A program made the position numbers and the translations under genes. Of a DNA stretch of 64,000 bases, positions 58,639 to 64,000 are shown piece after piece; within the stretch, counting starts at the first letter, position 1, and each line of letters starts with the position of its first letter. The stretch is from Gammaproteobacteria bacterium (lineage in GTDB: Bacteria; Pseudomonadota; Gammaproteobacteria; HK1). A model generated the notes under the pieces. The model ran no database searches, was not told the DNA's origin, and was given only the letters and a program-made list of their open reading frames with translations. Location of the stretch: contig JAJEAD010000094.1 in assembly GCA_022824305.1 (NCBI GenBank), positions 1-64,000 on the forward strand, read 5' to 3'.

Positions 58639-58955
58639 CGCTGGTCTCCTCGTCCTTTACGCTCACGTTCAGGATATCTGACGCATGCCTCCAGCAGGTC
58701 TGGGACAGGTTGGATTGCACGTCGGATGTTGATGCAAGTGACCGGCATGGTCAACCGGGATGCTCTCGAAACAAGGCTTCCTTTTTGGAACATTCGTATA
58801 TGCAGGTGCTTAGGGAGGAAAGCATTATCTGATAGGCAATAGTATGTATAGAGGCTACATGCATGTCTGCATTGCTTTACAATATTCTCAAAATAGTGTT
58901 CTTCCAGTCTTGACTTCCAAATCCAACATGCCTCGGCCTTAGGCCGGGCCGCGCC
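58639..58955. promoter_or_regulatory. AT-rich gap upstream of the NHLP precursor
   Basis: 317 bases without a believable gene and clearly more AT-rich than the rest of the window. It should carry the precursor's own promoter on the minus strand; AT-rich candidate -10 boxes (TACTAT, GATAAT) lie between 58825 and 58850 but no matching -35 is convincing. A 10-base palindrome ACATGCATGT sits at 58857-58866. A GGCCTTAGGCC hairpin at about 58936-58946 follows the transporter stop. Confidence 0.4.
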
Positions 58956-61877
58956 TCAGGCCAGTTGTCGGCGAACCAGAGTCCGAAAGACGCCTTCGGT
59001 CTCCACCAGTTCCGCAAAGGACCCCTCCTGGACCACCTTGCCTGCCTGCATCACGTAGATGCGATCCGCCTGCCGCAGCGTGGAAAGGCGGTGCGCGATG
59101 ACGATCCGTGTCGAGGGCAGGGAGGCGAGGTTCTGCATGACCGTGGCCTGGCTGTCGTTGTCGAGCCAGTTCGTCGCTTCGTCAAGCAGCAGAACGCGGG
59201 GATTGCGAAGCAGCGCATGGGCGATGACGATGCGCTGGCTCTCGCCTCCCGAAGTGACGTTGGCGCCGGTGCCGACGCAGGTCAGCATGCCCATCGGCAT
59301 CGCCGATATCGCACGATCGACGCCCGCAAGCCGTGCGGCCCGCCACGCATCCTCTTCGCTCGCATCCTCGTTGTCGCCGACGATGTTGTCCCACACGTCC
59401 TCCGGATGGAGCCGTACATCCTGCGGCACCACGCCGATCCGCCGGCGCACCTGCTTGACGTTGAGGTGCTTCAGGTCGCGACCATCGTAGTACACCGAGC
59501 CGGAAGACGGCCGGTCCAACCCGAGCGCGAGACGGAAAAGCGTGCTCTTGCCGGCCCCCGATTCGCCGGCAATGGCCACGAACTCCCCGGGTCGGGCGTG
59601 GATCGACACGTCGTCGAGGACCATCGGGCCTTCCGCATCGTAGCGGAAGCTGACGTGGTCGAACACGATGTCGCCGCCCAGGGTCTCGACCATCTCTCCA
59701 TCGACACTCGTCTCCGGGGGCTCCGCCAGGAGCGGCCGGACCTGCTCCAGCGCCGGCATGACGGCGGCCACGGCAGCGAAGGACGCGCCGAGGCGGGTCA
59801 CTGCCGCCTGGAACACGAGGAACGCCGTATAGACGACGAGAAAGTCCCCTACCTCGAAGGCGTCGCGGTCCGGCAGCGCCGCGGCGGCGAAGAGCACGGC
59901 GCCGGCGAGGAAGGGCAGGGCGGCGCTGAGCGCCTGCAGGTGATCTTCGATGGCTCCGCGTTTCAGCTCGGCCTGCTTCTGCTCGCGGTAGGCCCGTGCC
60001 CAGACCGCGAAGGCCGACCCTTCCGCACCCTCGACCCGCAGTGCGGAAATCCCGTTGATGAGCTGGAAGAGCCGACCGGCCAGGCGCCGCATGGCCCGGA
60101 CCACTTCGCCATGGGGCGCTATCTGCCGCAGGCCGAGCGCCACGGTCGCAACGAGCGAGACGATCCCGAAGGCGAGGGTCACGCAACCCAGCGTGACATC
60201 GTGGAAGAAGATGAGGATGAAGGCGGGGGACAGGAAGACAATCGACAGCGCGGCGTTGGCGACCACGCCCTGAACGGTGTCGCGCAGAGTCTGGAAGGTC
60301 ATGCCCCTCATGGCGAGATCGCCGGTCGGATAGCGCTGGAGAAAACTCGGAGGCAGGCGGAGCAGACGATCCCAGAACGCGGCTTCGACCCGGGACGCAA
60401 CGCGTCCTTCGAGGCGCATCAGCGCCATTCCCTGCAGGACGTGGAGCAGCGCTCCGAGCAGGGCGACCACGGCCAGGGTCGCGGTCGCCACATACAGCAG
60501 GCCGGGTTCTCCGCCGAGGATCACCTCGCCGGCGATGAAACCCAGCACCAGCGCCGGCAGCAGCATGACCAGAGCGCCGACGAGCCCGGCCATCACGAAG
60601 CGCGCGAGGTCGAAGTTCAGTCCCTTTCCGGCGAGGCGCAGCAGATCCCCCAGCCCGGCTCCGGTGGACGCGAGCGGACGATAGAAGAGCCATGCGTCGG
60701 TGCGGAACGCTTCGGCGCGCCTGGTCGTAATCCTGGTGCTGCGCCCCGCCCCGGGGTCCACTTCCCGATAGCGCCCCAACATGCCCGGCAACAACACCAC
60801 GGGACGTCCGTCGTCCGCCCGGAACGCCAGCATCGCGCCGGAGTTGCCGGTCCACCACTTGTCGTTGCGGGCGAGCCGCACCCGGCGCGCGCGCACGCCG
60901 GACGCATCCAGCACATTGCCGAGGATGGCCGCGGTATCGGAGGCTTCCATCCGCTCCGGCCACCTGAACTCGATCCCTTCGTGACGACCGATGATCTGCA
61001 GGGCTTCGAGCAGCGCCGTCTCGCCGGCGCCGGCGCTTGCCTCCTCGGCGAGACCGTACAGGTCGAACAGGCGATGCCGGGCGCGGTCCTCGTCGATGCG
61101 GCGGCTGGTCGCCCGCGCCCGCTCCAGGTTCGCCTGGTCGACGGCCGCAAGGCTCCGGTTGAGGCGCTCCAGAGAGAACGCCATGGCATGGAAGTCCGCC
61201 AGAGCGGACAACAGGTGGCCCTCCTCGGCGAGGGTGTCGGAGGACCGGACGGAGAGCGGCACCTCTTCCGTCATCGAAAGCCAGGTCGCCGGCGTGAGCG
61301 GCACCACGCCCGACGCGCCACCGCCATGCGGTCCGCTTTCCCGTGGGTCGATCAGGCCCAGGAACAGGCCCGCGCCTTCCGCCACCGACACCCACGCCAC
61401 GCCACGGCGGGCAACGACCGCGCCGGCACTTGACGCCGGAGCCTCCCCGGTTTCGACCAGCACATCCGCGTGTGGCCGATAGGCGACATCCCGGGAGAGC
61501 ATGGCGGAGACCTCCATCAGCCACACATCTACATGCTCCGCCAGCTCCGCAGTGCAGAGCGCCGCCAGGCTGTCAGCCGGGAGGCGCCGCAGCACCGTGC
61601 CCGGCAACCCCTTGGCGACAAGGCTCAGGGTGGTGTGTTCCGCCTGCGCGGCGACACCGGGCAGGAAGCGCCCGGAAGCGGCGCGAAGCAGGTGTTGCGG
61701 CGGCGATTGCTCGACCCCGTCCCGGCGTTCCACCAGGAACAGGTCCACCGCGCCTTCGTCGACAAACCAGGCGAAGTGCGGATCGTCCAAGTTCAGAGGC
61801 AGGTTGCCGGCACAGCGCACGGGCACTCCCGCTTCGGCGGCAAGGTCGGCAAGCCGGCGGCGTTGCGGCGGCGTCAT
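58956..61877 (-). CDS. NHLP bacteriocin export ABC transporter, permease/ATPase subunit
   Basis: 973 residues: a ~400-residue N-terminal region of unusual length (DUF-like, possible regulatory/docking part), then a six-helix ABC exporter membrane domain and a C-terminal ATPase with Walker A GESGAGKSTLF, signature TSGGESQRIVIAHALL and Walker B RVLLLDEATNW. This matches the second, non-peptidase subunit of NHLP export systems, which pairs with the C39-containing subunit. The gene begins 4 bases after that subunit's stop, so they form one operon and likely one heterodimer exporting the NHLP product. Confidence 0.92.
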   Translation of the reverse strand: MTPPQRRRLADLAAEAGVPVRCAGNLPLNLDDPHFAWFVDEGAVDLFLVERRDGVEQSPPQHLLRAASGRFLPGVAAQAEHTTLSLVAKGLPGTVLRRLPADSLAALCTAELAEHVDVWLMEVSAMLSRDVAYRPHADVLVETGEAPASSAGAVVARRGVAWVSVAEGAGLFLGLIDPRESGPHGGGASGVVPLTPATWLSMTEEVPLSVRSSDTLAEEGHLLSALADFHAMAFSLERLNRSLAAVDQANLERARATSRRIDEDRARHRLFDLYGLAEEASAGAGETALLEALQIIGRHEGIEFRWPERMEASDTAAILGNVLDASGVRARRVRLARNDKWWTGNSGAMLAFRADDGRPVVLLPGMLGRYREVDPGAGRSTRITTRRAEAFRTDAWLFYRPLASTGAGLGDLLRLAGKGLNFDLARFVMAGLVGALVMLLPALVLGFIAGEVILGGEPGLLYVATATLAVVALLGALLHVLQGMALMRLEGRVASRVEAAFWDRLLRLPPSFLQRYPTGDLAMRGMTFQTLRDTVQGVVANAALSIVFLSPAFILIFFHDVTLGCVTLAFGIVSLVATVALGLRQIAPHGEVVRAMRRLAGRLFQLINGISALRVEGAEGSAFAVWARAYREQKQAELKRGAIEDHLQALSAALPFLAGAVLFAAAALPDRDAFEVGDFLVVYTAFLVFQAAVTRLGASFAAVAAVMPALEQVRPLLAEPPETSVDGEMVETLGGDIVFDHVSFRYDAEGPMVLDDVSIHARPGEFVAIAGESGAGKSTLFRLALGLDRPSSGSVYYDGRDLKHLNVKQVRRRIGVVPQDVRLHPEDVWDNIVGDNEDASEEDAWRAARLAGVDRAISAMPMGMLTCVGTGANVTSGGESQRIVIAHALLRNPRVLLLDEATNWLDNDSQATVMQNLASLPSTRIVIAHRLSTLRQADRIYVMQAGKVVQEGSFAELVETEGVFRTLVRRQLA

Positions 61878-61881
61878 CGGG

Positions 61882-63999
61882 TCAGCCTGCCTCGACGAGC
61901 CGGTAGTAGGCCCCGTCCTCGTCCGCCATCAGCTCGTCGTGGGTGCCGCGCTGCACCTCCGCGCCCTTCTCGAGCACGATGATCTGGTCGCAGTCCCGGA
62001 TCGTGCTCAGCCGGTGCGCGACGATCAGGCAGCTCACCCCGCGGCGGCGCAACGCGTCGTCCACTTTCTCTTCGGTGGCAGCGTCGAGAGCGCTTGTCGC
62101 CTCGTCGAGCACCAGCAGCGTCGGGCTGCCCACGAGCGCACGGGCGATTTCGAGCCGCTGCCGCTGGCCGCCGCTGAAGTTGCCTCCGTCCTCGTCCACG
62201 AGCGTCGCATAGCCGAGCGGCCGTCCGAGGATTTCATCGTGGATGCAGGCGTCCCTGGCCGCCGCTATCACGGCGTCGTCGGGAACGGAGGGATTCCACA
62301 GGGTGATGTTGTCGCGCACGGTCGCGGAGAAGAGGGCGATGTGCTGCTCCACCATCGAGAGCGAGCGCGACAGCACGTCTCCGGGAATCTCGTGTCGCGG
62401 ACGGCCGTCGAACAGGATCTCGCCGGACCAGGGCTCATGGACGCCGGACACCAGGCGCGACAACGTGGACTTGCCGGACCCGCTCGGGCCGACCAACGCG
62501 ATCCGCTGTCCCGGCTTGATCGTCAGATCGAAATCCTTGATCAGGGGTGGCCGGGCGCGGTTGTAGCCGAAGGTGACGCTGCGCAGTTCCACGTGGCCGG
62601 CCAGTTGCAGCCGACCGTCCAACGTCGCGATGGCCCTTGACGACGGGTCCTCACTCGCCGCCTCTCCGCCTTCGGGCGCTTCCATGATGTCATCCAGGCG
62701 CTGCAAGTCGGCCTCGAGCGCCTGCTGCTCATCGGCGAACCCGACGAAGCGTCCCACCGGTGCGAGGAACATGGCCGCCACGATGTAGAACCCCACGAGC
62801 GTGCCGAGCGTCAGCTCGCCGGCCATGACCTGGATGGCCCCGAAGGTCAGCACCGCCGCGTGCCCGAGCACCGTGAAGAAGCCCGGCAGCGCCGCATTGA
62901 CATGGCCCATTTCGGCAGCGCGCTGGCGCGCGGCGAGCTCGCGGGCCTGATGGCCGCTCCACCGGGAGAAAAAGCCATCGTCGCCGGCGGTCATGCGCAG
63001 GGTGTCCGTGTGATGAAGCATCAGCGCGCCGACACCGGCCAGAAGCCCCTGCTCGCGGCGCAGGGCGTGACTCCTGTCGACCCGGAGGCGCGTGATGACG
63101 CGCACGAACGCCGCGTTCAGCACCGCCAGCCCAAGCACGATCAACGCCAGGACCGGCTCGTAGGCGAGCATTACCGCCAGGAACACCGCACTCATCACGA
63201 GCTCGGCCAGGAAGGCGGGAAGATGCTCCGACATGCCTCGGGCGATCCTGTCGATCGAAAGGACACGCGCGGTCACTTCGCCGGCGAGCCGGTGACTGAA
63301 GAAGTCCACCGGCAGCCGCAGCAGTTGCGACATGCAACGGTTTCCCGCGATGACCGAAACCCGTGCGGCCAGCCGCCGCAGACAGCGTTGCTTGAGCCAG
63401 GTGAGGCCATAGGCCAGAACGGCGGCGGCGGCCATGAGGGCGGCCACGAGCTCCCCCCAGGGCTCGTTTTCCAGCAGCACCCGATCCACGAAAACGGCAA
63501 GCAGCGCCGGCGTCACCAGAGCCAGCGCGGCCAACATCAGCCCACAGGCGATCGTGTAGGCCAGAGCACCCCCGGCGCCGCCGAGCCACTGCGGGACCCG
63601 TTCCAGGACGTTGGGACGCGCACCGCCGCGTTCGAACGCCGGGCCGGGTTTGAACTCCAGTGAGATTCCCGTGAAACCGATGCTGAACTCATCGGCGGAG
63701 AGCGTGCGGCGGCCCGTGGACGGGTCGTTGAGAAAGTAGCGATGGTGGTCGAAGCCTTCCAGGATGAGGAAGTGGTTGAAATCCCAGAACAGAATGAGCG
63801 GCAGCGGCAGCTTCCGGAGCTGGTCCAGCCTCACGCTGCGGCCGGTGCATTCCAGGCCGTAGTGCCTGGCGGCCCGCGAAATGCCGGCGGCGCTTGAGCC
63901 GTCCCGACTGACCTCGCATCGGACGCGCAACTCGTTGAGCGGCACCCACCGCCCGAAACAGGCGAGCACGCTGCCCAAGCATGCGGCGCCGCATTCGGT
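61882..63999 (-). CDS. NHLP export ABC transporter with C39 peptidase domain (5' end outside window)
   Basis: Partial: the reading frame continues past the window edge, and the visible part already contains the catalytic Cys of the C39 peptidase (TECGAACLGSVLACFGRWVP) at 63991-63993. The His/Asp pair is visible as NHFLILEGFDHHRYFLNDP. This domain cleaves leaders after the double-Gly-type site. The membrane domain and ATPase follow (GPSGSGKSTLSRL, FSGGQRQRLEIARAL, LLVLDEATSAL). A TTG at 63978 inside the peptidase domain is not a real start. Removes the NHLP leader and exports the core peptide. Confidence 0.93.
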   Translation of the reverse strand, partial: TECGAACLGSVLACFGRWVPLNELRVRCEVSRDGSSAAGISRAARHYGLECTGRSVRLDQLRKLPLPLILFWDFNHFLILEGFDHHRYFLNDPSTGRRTLSADEFSIGFTGISLEFKPGPAFERGGARPNVLERVPQWLGGAGGALAYTIACGLMLAALALVTPALLAVFVDRVLLENEPWGELVAALMAAAAVLAYGLTWLKQRCLRRLAARVSVIAGNRCMSQLLRLPVDFFSHRLAGEVTARVLSIDRIARGMSEHLPAFLAELVMSAVFLAVMLAYEPVLALIVLGLAVLNAAFVRVITRLRVDRSHALRREQGLLAGVGALMLHHTDTLRMTAGDDGFFSRWSGHQARELAARQRAAEMGHVNAALPGFFTVLGHAAVLTFGAIQVMAGELTLGTLVGFYIVAAMFLAPVGRFVGFADEQQALEADLQRLDDIMEAPEGGEAASEDPSSRAIATLDGRLQLAGHVELRSVTFGYNRARPPLIKDFDLTIKPGQRIALVGPSGSGKSTLSRLVSGVHEPWSGEILFDGRPRHEIPGDVLSRSLSMVEQHIALFSATVRDNITLWNPSVPDDAVIAAARDACIHDEILGRPLGYATLVDEDGGNFSGGQRQRLEIARALVGSPTLLVLDEATSALDAATEEKVDDALRRRGVSCLIVAHRLSTIRDCDQIIVLEKGAEVQRGTHDELMADEDGAYYRLVEAG

Positions 64000-64000
64000 G

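Noticed and set aside
63976-63978. TTG as start of the C39-containing ABC transporter
   Set aside because: Upstream codons continue in frame with the essential catalytic cysteine (TECGAAC), so the gene simply runs off the window.

Overview
This is a GC-rich (roughly two thirds G+C by eye) stretch of a proteobacterial chromosome. An E. coli-type PurB, a 2-oxoglutarate dehydrogenase/aconitase/citrate synthase block, a DUF1244 protein, Tat-type signal peptides and a short bacterial SRP RNA fit an aerobic, probably gammaproteobacterial heterotroph. The exact lineage cannot be fixed from the sequence alone.

Layout. 1-12 kb is core metabolism: the end of an M20 peptidase, then a minus-strand run sucA-sucB-lpd-acnA-DUF1244-purB, with gltA and mdh on the plus strand. 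An SRP RNA gene lies on the minus strand at about 13.1 kb. 13.3-17.3 kb is a complete spermidine/putrescine-type ABC importer. It is followed by a decayed Ldh2-type dehydrogenase fragment, an enolase-superfamily enzyme and a short-chain dehydrogenase that resembles microcompartment-linked amino-alcohol dehydrogenases. 20-25 kb holds a secreted carotenoid-oxygenase-like protein, a DUF2141 protein, a membrane LytTR regulator, an AmpG-like MFS transporter and a double YjbR-domain protein.

25.2-32.1 kb is the most striking region, a bacterial microcompartment (BMC) locus. It contains a divergent APH-fold kinase, a class III PLP enzyme, a CoA-acylating aldehyde dehydrogenase with a C-terminal encapsulation-like helix, BMC-T, a small helical accessory protein, BMC-P, BMC-H and a second BMC-T fused to an N-terminal helix-turn-helix. 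The enzyme set matches the RMM/aminoacetone-utilization (AUM) type: amino alcohol, phospho-amino alcohol, propionaldehyde, propionyl-CoA. The HTH-BMC-T fusion, with a palindrome and flanking direct repeats just upstream of the first gene, suggests a shell protein recruited as a regulator.

32-37.6 kb has a CocE-type hydrolase translationally coupled to pyruvate carboxylase. 37.9-41.2 kb is a lower-GC island of defence-like genes: a small unknown protein, an ImmA/IrrE-type metallopeptidase with a long unknown N-terminus, and a DUF3883 nuclease-like protein. 41-52.4 kb is catabolic and transport genes (MFS, trimethylamine-dehydrogenase-like flavoprotein, HpaB-family protein, fatty acid desaturase, ChrA, enol-lactonase-like hydrolase, CaiB/BaiF transferase, SDR).

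52.6-64 kb is an NHLP-type RiPP cluster. The precursor has a nitrile-hydratase-like leader and a tiny Cys-rich tail (WCCCGN). With it are the paired NHLP export ABC proteins (one with a C39 peptidase, cut off by the window end), an RND exporter, two SAM methyltransferases and one unrecognised protein.
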